30,437 bases of DNA from Bugula neritina (GCA_964035545.1 CAXIUT010000159.1:1-30437), one strand, 5' to 3'; positions 10,821 to 22,601 are shown, numbered from the stretch's first letter. Notes: generated by a model not told the origin, from the sequence alone. Numbers and translations: made by a program.

Positions 10821-11947
10821 ATGAATCGTAAACTGAATTCAAACTAAATAAATCAACATTCAAGCAAACAATATACCTATTACCCTATCGAATCAAAAAG
10901 ATAATCATAACCTACGTCTTAAAGAACCCAACCGACAGTCAGAATATAAAAAAATAGAGATAGATAAGTAGATAATTTGAAAAGAATAAATTAATAGCTA
11001 AAATAAAGATAAGAATTCTATATCGATAAACTTATGAAATTATAATAAGGACTATAAAATCAACATAGATAATTCATAAAATTACAATAACTATATACAC
11101 AACTCTTCGAAACCTACAAACAAAAATAACTATAAATCACTTAACGTATCTCTATAACTATCAAGTATAAAGCAAATATCGATAATCAGCCAGATACCAT
11201 CAAACAGATAGATCACAAGAAATCAACCTAACAACCGATCAGCTCAACCAGTCAGCTTAGATCTTTCTAGCTAAGTAAAGAACATATCATGCTAAATAAA
11301 TAGAATGGAATCAAAAATAAAATTAATTCAGAAATAGATAAAAATAACTTGTCAATAATAATGAAATGCTAACTAATAAACTGATTAAAATTAATTAGAA
11401 TTATGAAAAAATGATACAATAAAATAACAATTTGAGATAGAAAAAAAGAAATATGATGAACTAAGGATCTATCCATGAAAAACATATCCAATAAATAAAA
11501 TAACTACAAACAATCATTTAAAATTAAAAAGAAAATATGCTAAAATATCAATATTAAAATTAATACTTAAAAAGTAGAAATCAAGATCTCTAAAAACAAA
11601 GATCAGAATTTTAGACATTAATTACTTATAAACAAAAATAGATCACTAAACTTAGATAACAAACCATCAAAATATATCGACAAAATTCATAATATAAAAC
11701 AGATAGGTCTCTCTCACAATCAAAAGTACTTCAAACCATCTCTCCAACCAACTACCCGCAAAGAAATCTGTTTAAAGAATCAAAAGATCACCCACGAGAG
11801 TAAAATTCAGGATAAGAATAATAATCAAAACTGCAAAGATATTTTTCTTTTTCAAGAGATAAAGGAGATTCAGAAATCGAATAAAGTTTGCCTTGCTTTC
11901 CACCTTAACTTTAGATTGATTAAATTATAAAAGAACACCAACAATGA
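10821..11947 (+). CDS. Coiled-coil protein
   Basis: ATG 10821 to TGA 11945-11947, with one 20-nt intron at 11146-11165, gives 368 residues. From about residue 50 to 270 the sequence is almost continuous heptad-like coiled coil rich in Gln, Lys, Asn and Leu (NLKRINQQLKQRQEFY, KLQQLYTQLFETYKQKQ). A disordered C-terminal tail follows, with SPTNYPQRNLF and SFSRDKGDSEIEQS. There is no membrane segment. The role is unknown; a cytoskeletal, basal-body or scaffold function is a guess from composition. It is followed 33 bases later by another plus-strand coiled-coil gene. Confidence 0.75.
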
Positions 11948-11980
11948 TAAAGATAATATTTTCTTTAATATTAATATAAA

Positions 11981-12984
11981 ATGGATGATAAAAAAATATT
12001 GACAAGCTTTACAGTCATATCACTCATCACCATGGGGCTCGGCTTCTACAAGACATTCAAACAAAAAACAGTAGAATAAAAGAGTAATAACTCATAACTC
12101 AAAGGTCAATAAGAATAGATCAGTCGAGAACTAGAAGGATTAAATAATCTACAATCTCTCTTATCAAAAAAAGCATAATAAATATAAGTAATTAATCAAA
12201 TATTCAGCTTAAATATTAAAAGAATGCTTCTCAAATCCTTAGTGTATAGAGTTTGAAATAAATTTTACTATTTACATCAAAAATAGTAGATAATTAATAG
12301 TTAAATAGTATCTTCTCAAGTAACAGAAAAGCAAGGAGAAGTTGCTTCAATCTTATGAGAAAATCACTTGGATAAGGATTAAATTCATATCTATAAACCT
12401 ATTATAGATTTGTCTGTACTTTAGATTAGCAGGTTCAATATCTCATATAAAAAAGTCAAAAAGATTTTGTCGTCTTCCTTAATCTAGACTACTCAACTAT
12501 CACTGATTCAATAGATTATCATGCTAGTTTAACAAATAGTGACTTCCCCAATTGGATTCAAAAATGGACTTCTCATATTAAAGAATAACTTAGGTATTTT
12601 CTTAAGTGATTTAGATAGTAACTTCCTCTTTATAAACAACCAGTTTAGCCAAATATAATATTAGAAATAGTTTAATATCAAATCCAAGCTCTAACTGCTG
12701 AAGGAGATAACCTAAAATAAGCCATTGTTGATCTAAATTTATAAAATTAAGATGAACAAGAAGCCATTCCAACCTTTTTAGAATCATTTTTAGAAGATAT
12801 AGTTCAATAAAAATATCAAATATAAGTAGAACAGACAAATCTTGCTTCATAATAATTAACAAACTAACTTCAATAAAAATTTCATATTCTTTCTTAACTT
12901 AAAAATAGTGTTTTACAGCAGATGATCAATGAATAGACATCACTATAAAATGACTATTCAAGCAACTCCAATGATAGCTAATGA
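11981..12984 (+). CDS. Membrane-anchored coiled-coil protein
   Basis: ATG 11981, introns 12188-12207 and 12594-12614 (20 and 21 nt) and TGA 12982-12984 give 320 residues. Residues 5-24 (KILTSFTVISLITMGLGFYK) form an N-terminal signal-anchor helix. Coiled coil follows, and the C-terminal third is acidic, Gln-rich coiled coil (LTAEGDNLKQAIVDLN, EAIPTFLESFLEDIVQQ). The middle, from about 12286 to 12430, is less certain. A possible 23-nt intron at 12286-12308 would give KSKEKLLQSYEKI but breaks the frame further on. The layout resembles organelle-membrane tethers such as mitofilin, but no family signature is seen. Confidence 0.6.
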
Positions 12985-13014
12985 TAGTTTCAGTTTATAA
13001 TAATAATATTTAAA

Positions 13015-15133
13015 ATGTTAGACTCTAATCATACCGACATCGTTAAACATGTACCTTGTCTTTAACCAAGGAAAGAGATCCAATCACCATGTATAAAAGA
13101 AAAGCTGATCATAAAAGCAATGTAAAAGCTATTACAGATGATGAAGATGGATAGTCAGCTCCTTCTCTCAAAGCTTCTTCGCAACCACCTTTGCCATAGC
13201 TCCACAAAGATAAGTACCTTTCTTTTTATTCAGAAGAAAACTCGTGATTAAACCCTTTGGACTTACCTAGAACAAAGGATCCCTCAATACATTTGTTGAG
13301 AAAGAAGTAAGACAGCACGATAATATCCTTCTCAAACGTATAATAAGTAATATGTAGAAAGAAACAATCTTCTCGCCTCTGAGAACTTAAAAATGAAAAC
13401 AAGAATAACTATTTTAGAAAAATAAAACTAACGGTTGTCAAAAAAGTTATAAAATGATTCAAGTCAACTTAAACCAGCCACATCTTATAGTACTTCAAGA
13501 GATAAATTAAAACCTGCTGACTCTACTCTCAGGACTATCATTAGAGGACTTAGAAAATAAGTCTAAGATGCTAAAAAATAAAATACAAACATAAAATCAG
13601 CAGTTAAATTTACAAGTTTAAAATAACTTTAAACTTAAAGAGACTATCTAGCAGAATAAACAATCAGACTTAGATTAAGCTTAGAAGAATAACAGTCAAG
13701 AAGAACTTCATTGAAAGTGTACTATTTATTATATATTTAGAAATCATCATGGAGTATCAAATTTATAACAAAAATTACATATCTATTCTGACAAAAATAA
13801 TCAACTTAATCGAGAATTAAAAGAAATGACTTAAAAATATAGAAAATTATAATAATCTTCTTCTAAAAATAATCGTTTTATAGAAAATGATAAAAAAGCA
13901 TCAAAAGCTCTACAAACAGCTAATTTAAAGATAAGATAATTATAGAATGAAATTTAACATCTAAAATCTAATAATAAGATAAATAATTCACTAAATAATG
14001 GACATTTTTTGCAACAAACTCCAAAATAAAATAAATTTGAAATAAAAAGACAATCAGTTGATAGAAAACATAGAAATCAACATAGCAATTAAAAAAATAA
14101 TACCATTTGCCAAAAATGTAATAAATTATAAAATTAAAATAAACAACTCATTTAAAAAATAAAAAAATATTAAAAATAACTCTAACAAGGAAAAGGTAAT
14201 TATACATAACTACCTAAAGGACCCATAGCATAAGTAAAAACATAATAAGTTTAATAATTAGTCAGATTTATTACCATGAGATTCAAAGCTCATCGATTAA
14301 ATCTATAATAATCATAAAAGTATTTGATTAATTGTGAAGGATAACTCAATGAAAACTAAAAAAATAAAAATATCACAGTCAGATAATTAATGGAAAGTCT
14401 TTTTGTTGAACCTTTTTGCATTTTAAGCAATAGATATATTGAAATATTACTTGCTAAACTTGCATATCCTGACTCAAAGGGTGCCATTGAAATCGATGAT
14501 CATTTCCAAGTCAAAAAAGGAAGTATTCTATCTGCTTATAAAAAATTAATCCCCTAGCATGCCATCATGAACCAATAAAAATAGTAATAAATGTTCATTC
14601 AAGTTGCTTAGTTAATCACTAGTTACTATCAACAAATTTTAGCAGCTTTAACAGCAAAAAGAAACGGATAAGGTACCATAGATTAAACTTCTTTCATTTA
14701 ATTCTTTAAAGAAATTGAACTAGAGTAAGAATATATTAATTTTATCATCACTCAGATTATTCTTTAAAGTTTAGATATGAATCATTTGAACTTTTTTGCC
14801 ATGTTTTAAATTTTTTATATGCCACAAATGTCTAATAGATCTGAAAATGGAAAAATAACCAAAAAGAAATTTGAAGTATAGCACTAACAAATCGTTCAAG
14901 AAGAAGATTAAGAGTTTTAAGAATCTAAATCTCATATGGGCAGTAGAAATAAAACTCTTTAAAATAAAGAAAAAGAAGAAAAAGATGAATAGTATTAATT
15001 CTAGGAAGAGTTAGACAATATTGAAGATACTAAAGAAAAAGAAGTTAAGAAAGACAATAAAAAATAAGTTTAATAAATATATTAATAAGAATTTGAAGAA
15101 AAGATTGCAGTTTAGGAAGAAATAGTCAACTGA
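13015..15133 (+). CDS. Long coiled-coil, probably ciliary, with EF-hand-like C-terminus
   Basis: ATG 13015 with four introns (13051-13070, 13214-13233, 13338-13357, 13719-13740) encodes 678 residues. After a basic N-terminus, QHDNILLKQRNNLLASENLKMK starts a coiled coil (abridged here by its key residues: HDNILLK, ENLKMKTRI). It then continues through LRTIIRGLRKQVQDAKK, KFTSLKQLQTQRDYLAEQ and TIRLRLSLEEQ, a pattern seen in IQCE-like and other ciliary coiled-coil proteins. A CxxC pair (ICQKCNKL) follows. The C-terminal half holds an alpha-helical region with a degenerate EF-hand-like segment (NGQGTIDQTSFIQFF) and a strongly acidic Glu/Lys/Gln tail. The spacing to the previous stop is 30 bases. 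Confidence 0.75.
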
Positions 15134-15227
15134 AGTTGATCTAATAACATCAATATTACATTTATACAATATTTAAGACACATTAACTCGATCTAATTGG
15201 TAAGATACAATAAATAAATAAGAGATA

Positions 15228-15470
15228 ATGAACGATTTTGATGAACTAAGAACTAAAAAAACCATACATGGAGCAACAGCAGGCTACTCAACTGTAAATG
15301 TTCTGGGAAATATTATCTATGCCGGAATGCGAGCTCAAGGAAGTGATAATAAACTGGGAAGATTTTTTTCATTTGTGGCTGGATTTCCTGGCACTCTTGT
15401 CACTTATTTTGTTGTCGAATAAGGAAGCTAAAGAGCATATGGAGTCGATTTACCTCGCAGAAAGCCTTGA
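15228..15470 (+). CDS. Small conserved-looking membrane protein
   Basis: This single exon of 80 residues runs from ATG 15228 to TGA 15468-15470. Two hydrophobic Gly-rich segments, about residues 14-33 (ATAGYSTVNVLGNIIYAGM) and 44-63 (FSFVAGFPGTLVTYFVVE), are separated by a basic loop; a polar tail RRKP ends it. Small-x3-small spacing suggests packed transmembrane helices, as in small subunits of mitochondrial complexes. That is inference; I do not recognise the family. Start and stop codons are clear, and codon use looks coding (GGA, GCT, CCT). Confidence 0.7.
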
Positions 15471-15581
15471 TATCCTCAAGAAATTTCTTATTATTCTATT
15501 TAAGATCTTTTCTTAGTTATCCTATATTTCCCGATGAATTAAATCAGTTAAGTTTTATTGATCAGAATTGATTTTATTACA

Positions 15582-16202
15582 ATGAACGGATTCGCTATTG
15601 TACATGGCTATTGCAACAACTGCTTTGCTCCTCATAGTTTTTAAGGTTATAACCCTCCAAACTTCATAAACTGTTGTTCCTGTGGAAAGCCCAATGGAGT
15701 GAGATACACCAACTAGATTCCATTTACAGCTTTTTGTACTGGATGTTTTGCTTAACATAACACTCATGAAGTGATCAAAGATAAACTAGACTGTAAAAAA
15801 TGTGGAAAAAAGAAAGCTCTTGCTTTCAAAAAAGATGAACCCTTTATCTCTATCTGTTCTAAATGCTACAGAGAATATATGACTCATTAGAATATCAATA
15901 CATTCGCTAAATGTCCAAGTTGCGGACAGTTCAACGGCTTGAAATTTAAAAAGAAAGCAGGAGACGAACCTTATGTAGCATATTGTACTGAATGCTTCAC
16001 TGAACATAAGACTTATTAAAAAATATCTACTTTTGCTAGATGCACTAGATGTAATCAATTTAATGGTCTTAAGTTTTCAAAAGATCCTCCAGCCTTCGCA
16101 ATTTGTCCTAACTGTGGCTATTACTTCAGAGCTCATCACTACAAAAACTCACATAAATGTCCCAATTGCAATAAACCCGATTCCTTGAAGTTCAAAAAAT
16201 GA
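15582..16202 (+). CDS. Tandem zinc-ribbon protein
   Basis: This intronless frame of 206 residues runs from ATG 15582 to TGA 16200-16202. At least nine CxxC pairs alternate in two types: C-x2-C followed by NGLKF or NGVRY (CPSCGQFNGLKFKK, CTRCNQFNGLKFSK, CPNCNKPDSLKF) and C-x2-C-F/Y (FCTGCF, ICSKCY, YCTECF). Each roughly 40-residue unit therefore carries four Cys, enough for one zinc ribbon, repeated four times and ending with a half unit. Basic residues are abundant, so nucleic-acid or protein binding is possible. No known family is recognised; the repeat is internal duplication visible in sequence. Confidence 0.85.
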
Positions 16203-16250
16203 TAGTTTATTCATTAAAATAAGTATAGATGATAGGTTAATAATGCGATA

Positions 16251-17511
16251 TCATTGATAGAATTTATACTTAGAACCGTAAGCAAATTCCTTTAGATCTC
16301 TTTTTGGTTTTCTCACTGGAGCCTATACTGGTTCAGGATGGAAGAATAGACTTTCCTCATAGACCATATTTTGAAGTATATCCTTTGTAGGTTTAAAGTT
16401 ATCCCAATTCCAATCAAATGACTTCTTGCTAATTATCTATTGCTCTTCTTCATGAAGACCATCGAAATAAGGATGAGCCAAACACTCTTCAACTGTATAT
16501 CGCTTATCAGGATTAAAAGTCAACATCTTAGTCAGCAAGTCAGCTGCTGTAGGCTTGATGTTAGGAAAGAGTTTGTCCCAGTTTTGTTTTGACCTCTTTG
16601 GTAGAGACTTGATGTATTTAATGGCGTTATCGTTTCCTAAAATAAATATCAATTTACCTATATACTTCATATCATCGTTATTTGGAGTACCCAAAACAGA
16701 TATGATACGCTGCACTTGATCTAGGAAGTCTTCTCCTGGAAACAAAGGTTGTCTTCCCAACAACTCTGCCAGGATACACCCTGTAGACCAGATATCAACG
16801 GCTTTAGTATACTCACTGGCATTCAGAATGACTTCAGGAGCTCTATACCATCTAGTAACCACATATTCAGTCTTCTCTTCTTCCTCTTCAACATATCCTC
16901 TTGCCAAACCCAAATCACAAATTTTAAGATCACAACTTTTATTCTTTTATTAACACAAAAATACCAAGAGCAAGTTGCTAGGCTTGATATCACGATGAAT
17001 GACATTAGCTGAATGCATGAACAACAGTCCACTTAGAATCTGATAAACAAAATACTGAATATGGTCTTCACTCAAATCCTGACGGGAGTAGATCACTCGG
17101 TGTAAATCAGTTTCCATTAAATCAGTAATGATATAGATGTCAACATAACCTTTTCTTGCCTCAGGCTTCAGAATATCAACCAACTTGATGACATTATTAT
17201 GTTAGAAAAACCCTATATAAATCAGCAAGTACTTAGAAGTTTGATCTCCCGGACTATTCTCTTGGCATCAATCAAGTCCTAGAAAGCATTAATCACCTAT
17301 ATTAGACTAGAAGTACCTTTTTAATAGCTACTTTCTTGTTTGTCTAACGGTTCAAGGCAGAAGCGACCACGCCATATGCGCCCGACCCGACCTGTTTGAT
17401 GATTTCATATTTCTCATCAATAACGAAGGGAGTTCCCCCAACTTCGTATAGAACTCGACCTTTGGGAACTGGTATTTTTCCCTCCTTACCATGCTTTTAT
17501 CCTTTATGCAT
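16251..17511 (-). CDS. MAP kinase, TEY type (ERK-like)
   Basis: ATG 17511, introns 17297-17316, 17213-17232, 16944-16964 and 16637-16657 (20, 20, 21, 21 nt) and TGA 16251 give 392 residues. All kinase motifs are intact: GSGAYGVV loop (42-49), catalytic Lys64 in VAIKK, alpha-C Glu82 in REIKLL, HRDIKPSN (159-166), DLGLAR in place of DFG (179), activation loop TEY (194-196), VTRWYRAPE and the MAPK insert. Phosphorylation of Thr and Tyr in TEY by a MAPKK would activate it. It phosphorylates Ser/Thr-Pro sites in cytosol or nucleus. The activation segment carries an unusual run of five Glu just before TEY. Confidence 0.95.
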
Positions 17512-17727
17512 TTAACTAAATATTATCGATTTTGAAAACTACCGATAAAATGCTATACAGTCAATTAATCAAACCAAGAATTAAACCTAAAAATTATCTT
17601 AACTGATTAAAAATAATTTTTTTGAATAACAATAACCGCTCCAATCATATATCTTTCCAAATATATATTTGTATAATACTTGATATAATATTAAATATAA
17701 GATAATAGATATAGAAGCTTCAATCAC

Positions 17728-19029
17728 TCAATGATACCTTGCATTCTGAAAAGACTCTAACAGTCTCATTTGTTCTTCCAAAAAGTGAGGATTAACAGCC
17801 ATCTCTTCAACATTGTACTCTTGATAATTATTTCGATCGATATTGTTGTCAGGATTCATACTTCTTTAAAGAGCTAGCTTCAATTCTTCATCTTCTCCCT
17901 CAGTCATATAGTTTTGCTGTCTCTAGACTCTTTAGTGCATGTAATTTTGTTATTCTCTTGGAATTCCTTCAGTCATTCTATTCCTCTTTGGTGGCTTTGG
18001 AAGTAAAGGAATCAAGTGTTCAAAAGTACTATTTGGATTGTATTCAGTGCTAACAGACTCAATTATTTTATTTTTATCTTCTTTAGAGCTTTTACTTTCT
18101 TTATAGTTACAGTTCAGCAACTCTTCCAAACTATGTTTCGATGCAGATTAAATATTTCTGTTTATAGTGATATTTGGGTTACTTAATTCTGTATTAGTCT
18201 GTGTATGTATATTTTAGTTTAGTTTATCTGGTTTCACATAGTCTAAATATTCGTTTTGAACAAGCTCTTTATTTATTTTCTAATTCTTAAAGATAGGTGC
18301 TTCTTATTAAATATTTTTATTCATATTAGTTTCTTTACGATTATATATGTTTCCTTCATTGTGTTTGATTTTTATATTCTTAAGCCACTCACTTGATCCA
18401 ACTTTAATATTTTACTCAATACCTGCTTATTTTAGAGGTTTTTCCTATATTTTCTAGCCTTATTTATATTCATTTCCTTTTGATTATATTTAAAGAGGTT
18501 ATTATTTGATTTATCCCTACATATTACTGTCATAACTTATTTCATTGCTTTCATTGTCTTCTGGATAATGTAAGTAATCATCGTAGTAATCATCAAAAAT
18601 CTGATATTTATAAATTTCTTTTATTCCATGTCCTTTACAAGTTTATAGATGCTTTTTATACTCTTTAGTAAACAATAGCTCATCACACTTCTTACAATTG
18701 ACTTTTCTGGTTTCACATTACCTCATATGCTAGTTAATCATTACTTTCGGATAATCTTATTAACAAAATTTGCAAAGAATAAGTTGTTTGTCACAATAAG
18801 GTTAATGCTATTACAATTTTCTTGGAGTTAAAGTGCCTTTGCAGTAGCAGCAAGGGATCAAAACATGAAAAGCTTAATAGTGTTCTTATTTTGCATTTAC
18901 ATCATAGAACTATTCGCAAAATTAACATATTTTAATGTTTTTAACGCAATAGGGATAATGTGTGCTGATAATATTTTAAGGATAATATTTCAAACAGTTG
19001 CTGCAGAGTATGATATCCGAATCTTCCAT
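17728..19029 (-). CDS. TRAF-type zinc-finger protein with C-terminal UIM
   Basis: This intronless frame of 433 residues runs from ATG 19029 to TGA 17728. The N-terminal 130 residues contain serial Cys/His fingers of TRAF/XAF1/TRAFD1 type: CSNCLKYYPQNIISTHYPYC, CQFCEQFY, CCYCKGTL...HQPYC, CKFCQQDYPKVMINQHMRQC, CKKCDELL...HLQTC. A long low-complexity linker follows. Residues 379-391, EDEELKLALQRSM, fit a ubiquitin-interacting motif (acidic patch, phi-x-x-Ala-x-x-x-Ser). Such proteins act as adaptors that bind ubiquitinated partners. Ligase activity is not implied, as no RING is present. It is divergent from the unknown gene at 19262. Confidence 0.85.
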
Positions 19030-19261
19030 CTAAAATTCAAATTATATATTATATAAACAATTTCTTACTTTTAACGTTGCTTATATTTAAAAATAAACAT
19101 CAAGTTTTATAAAATAGTCTATAAAAAAAAACATCAACAAAATTCAACCTTAAAAGTCAAAATAATACTGAATATCGATGATTAGTTATTTATTTGTATT
19201 TTTTTATTTTATAGCTTAGATTTTTTAATACTTATTTGAACTCGATATAATTAAAGAGTTA

Positions 19262-20058
19262 ATGAGTCATAAATCAGATTATACTGTCAGATTATACTCC
19301 GGAGAGGATTCAGATTATTTAAATCAATTTTTTTATTCATCTGATAGCCATTGTAAATTAATCTTCATTTAGCTAATATTTCAGATCCTTCTCTTTACTA
19401 AGATATCATTGAATAAAAAAAAATAACGTCACAAAATCATGAATAAATTTAAGAAGAATAATCGAAAGAAGTAAAATCAAGGACTAAAAGTTAAAAATAA
19501 AACGAAAAACCAAAAAAATAGAAAAGAAATTCACAAAATATTTCTAACAACATCAGTCGTCACTTACAATCAGTTGTCCCTAAAATATTAAGCAAACGTA
19601 GGAGATCCAAATCTGAATTAAAATAAATGACAGAGTAATTTATTAATTATCTGGATCAAGTCAAAGGGAAAAGTGGTCAACTAATTATCTCTCATACTTA
19701 TCGATTCATGAGATAGAAAGAAGCCTCTTCAAATCAAATTCTTGAACTTCAAAGAGACCTTACTACTTATCTTAACAGACAACTAAGAAAATCGAAAACC
19801 TCAAGATAATATTCAAATAAAGAGAAAAATATTTATGAGGAAAAAATTGAAATACACAAAAGATTACTTGACCATTGCTCAATGAAATATCCTCAAAATC
19901 TTGATGAATAATAATTAAAAATGATTTGTTCTGGTCTTTATAAAAATCGCCAGAAAATCGGAATTGAAAAACCTTTGAAAATGATAAAGTAGCGCCAAGA
20001 TCTAAAGGTAGAAAGAAAGGATGTCAAAAAAAGCGAATAAAACATCGAAAATGAATGA
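19262..20058 (+). CDS. Unknown basic protein
   Basis: ATG 19262, one 20-nt intron at 19353-19372 and TGA 20056-20058 give 258 residues. It starts acidic (GEDSDYLNQ), then becomes highly basic and disordered with KSKRRRSKSELK-like content (actual: LSKRRRSKSEL), a possible nuclear-localisation signal. A helical region follows (MTEQFINYLDQVKGKSGQL, then ILELQRDLTTYLNRQLRKSK) and a Lys-rich C-terminal helix. No family is recognised. DNA, RNA or cytoskeletal binding would be a guess from charge. Confidence 0.65.
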
Positions 20059-20401
20059 TGAAACATATTCGATATTATCAAATATTCTTAAATACTTATC
20101 ACTTTAAAAATATATAAACAATAACACTTAAAACAATATTTGTCAATTGATGTTTATGAAGAATCCTCTAACCAAGCTTATGCTTTTGATTAATTTATAA
20201 ATAGCTATTCTTAAGCTCTATTAATAGAAAGATCAAGTTCTTAAAAATAGATTTATCTATAAAATAATAAGATTAATAAATAACATTAATCTATTAAATC
20301 TTTTATGATTTTTTATTTGATTCTCACAGACAAGTAAATTTTACTCGTTTTTCTAGTTAATTGTAAATTTAAAAACATTCTTTATATTTTTCTTTTAATA
20401 A
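20059..20401. other. Unassigned AT-rich stretch
   Basis: One frame stays open (no TGA) from about 20062 to 20696 and contains the peptide LSIDVYEESSNQAYAFDQF, which looks like coding. However, there is no ATG before 20308 and no splice joins it to either neighbour. A 51-codon ATG frame (MFMKNPLTKLML) overlaps it. I cannot assign a gene. Confidence 0.4.
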
Positions 20402-21100
20402 ATGTAAAAAAAAAGAGTGTTAATAATAGCATTAAGTTTGCTAGTCATCTACAGTTTGTTTACTTTAGTTAACCTAGTCATTCACTACTCTAAACAACTT
20501 TAACAATCCTCCCTTATCAGATTCAATTACTTTATAGCTGCTCATTTTCTTTTTCTAGTATCGTTAGGAACATTCTTCTACTTAAAAGAATTCCACAAGT
20601 ATGTCGTGGTTATTTTCTTCTTTTTACTCACTATTGCCATCTTGTTTACAGCTTGTTAGTCAGTGGTCAAAAAAACAAAATCAACTAAAGATGATGTGGA
20701 TTATCTCATAAAGAAATGGGATCATTACAAAAAATCATCATAAAAAACATATCTAAGTATATACTATCTCACCTATACATACTCTATTATCGGATCGGTC
20801 ATGCTAGGACTTTTCTTATTTGTTCGATTTCTCATTGTAAGATGGTATCAACAACAGATAATCCGGGAACTATTGTCCCATGTAACACAAATAACCTCTT
20901 TGGAGAACCATAAAGGAGAATAATGCAAAATCTGTTAAATTAACTTAGAATAAAGCAAATAGAAAGTTTATGAGCTCAACAACTGTCATCATATTTTTCA
21001 CAGCAGCTGTATTTAATAATGGATTAATTACAGCAGAAATTGTCCCTCATGTTAATCAAAAGTATTCAACTAGCGTCACAGCTACTTTCTGGATCAATGA
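20402..21100 (+). CDS. Multi-pass membrane RING-H2 E3 ubiquitin ligase
   Basis: This single exon of 232 residues runs from ATG 20402 to TGA 21098-21100. Four hydrophobic helices (about 7-27, 41-61, 67-85, 118-143) precede a short linker and a C-terminal RING-H2: CKIC, then CHHIFHSSC, then CPSC, with the spacing C-x2-C...C-x-H-x2-H-x2-C-x10-C-x2-C (HxxxW-type helix IQQWI). RING-H2 domains recruit E2 enzymes, so this is probably an ER or endomembrane E3 with the RING on the cytosolic face. All eight zinc ligands are present. It ends 33 bases from the convergent Tubby gene. Confidence 0.88.
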
Positions 21101-21133
21101 TCTTTATAATCACTAAAATAATGTAAATAGCTA

Positions 21134-22601
21134 TCATTGAGTACACAACTTAAAATCGAAACTTGTTAACACGATTCCCATCGCAATGAAATTCGATAAA
21201 GGACTCCCAATTTCAAAATGGAACTGATGAGGAGCTGTCTTGCAAAACAAAAGAATATCTTCATCAGGATTAGTATCATCAACGAGGATCATGTTTTTTA
21301 TTGATCCCTCTCTACTTTTGCCTTTAAAATTCATCACATAACATCCATTTCTCTCACTCCATCTAGGATCCTTAGTCACCAGTTTAATTATCTTTTTATC
21401 TGCATGACTTATCGCATTTTAATACTATTCCTTTAAGTTTATCTTTCGATTCATCTCATTCTATGGCATTTCATTGAATATTGGATTTTTGAAATATACA
21501 GTCATTTTTCTACAACTAGAAGAACAACAGCTGATAGAAGAATGATAGCATATGGTCGCTATCAATTCATGGGAGACATTAGTATGTTCATAAAGATTAA
21601 ATTCTGATCCAGAGAAATTTCCTTGAAGATAACCTATATAAGCCTACCCCTTATCTTAAAAGTTATTTTAAGATGCAGTCAAATGATAGTATGAATTGAT
21701 ATGTCCAAATTGCTTTTTTGCATTCATAACAAATCCTCCATTTTTCAATGTTAAACTGTATTGAGGATTAATAAAGCTATGACAACACATTTTCTATCGA
21801 ATAAAATCAAATTAACATAATTAGTTTGATGCGATAGGCATTTTAATGTAGGAACAACGAGTAGCAAGGTTCTCGAGTTTAGATTAGTCACCTTAGTAAA
21901 ATATAAAATCTGAAGATTAGTGAGATATTGTCTTTTTATGATTTTTGTTTTTATTGTTTTCAGTCATGAGCTACATACGATGATTTTCAGATGAATCAGA
22001 AACTTGTATCATGAAAACTTTTGAAGGATTTTTTTGCATTATTTTTTGGTTTCAACTTATTTAAAGTTTCATTTTTGTCATTATGTAAAGCATAGTTTTG
22101 ATACCTTTCTGCCTTAGTTACTTTGGAAATCGGTTAAACGCTTGGAGAAACTGTACTTTCTTTTGAATCAGCCAATATAGTTGAACTTCCAATATATTGA
22201 TCTTTTTAACGAGTATTTTAACTTTTTTCAACTTTATAGTCAAAAGGATGAGACTATGATTTAATTCTATCTTGACCTTCTGGTACTTTCCTTTTGTTTT
22301 AAGGACTTTAGTCGACTTATTGAATAATCAAAGCATTAGATGGTTCCATAAATGACCTTTTTCTTTTCCTAGCGTTTGATTTTTCTTTTTATTTATTAAC
22401 AGAGACCCCAGAACCAACTTCAATATGAGTAAAACTTTGAGGGAACTCTGGTGCTAAAAATTAATTGTTTCTTGATTAATCAGATCTTCCATCAATTTAA
22501 AGTTCATTTGGATATTAGACCTGTCCAAAGTGATTTTGACTTGGATATTTCTTTTTAACGATCACATCATTACCTTCTCTAATAGATTTTGCTTTTGACA
22601 T
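21134..22601 (-). CDS. Tubby-like C-terminal domain protein
   Basis: ATG 22601 to TGA 21134 spans 1468 bases, one more than a multiple of three. The frame slips at a run of seven T (22029-22035), and removing one base joins NNAK to NPSKVFMIQ. The N-terminal 170 residues are basic and disordered with KRKR-type clusters. The C-terminal 290 residues are a tubby domain: FINPQYSLTLKNGGFVM, AYIGYLQGNFSGSEFNLYEH, then RNGCYVMNFKGK, SIKNMILVDD, ILLFCKTAPHQFHFEIG and the signature PLSNFIAMGIVLTSFDFKL. Tubby domains bind phosphoinositides and, in TULP3, deliver membrane cargo to cilia. The usual KLR of GKLRSN is YLQ here, so lipid affinity may differ. Confidence 0.85.

Noticed and set aside
12611-12862. 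Leu-rich minus-strand frame of 83 residues
   Set aside because: It is the complement of the acidic Gln-rich coiled-coil exon on the plus strand, a common artefact in this code.
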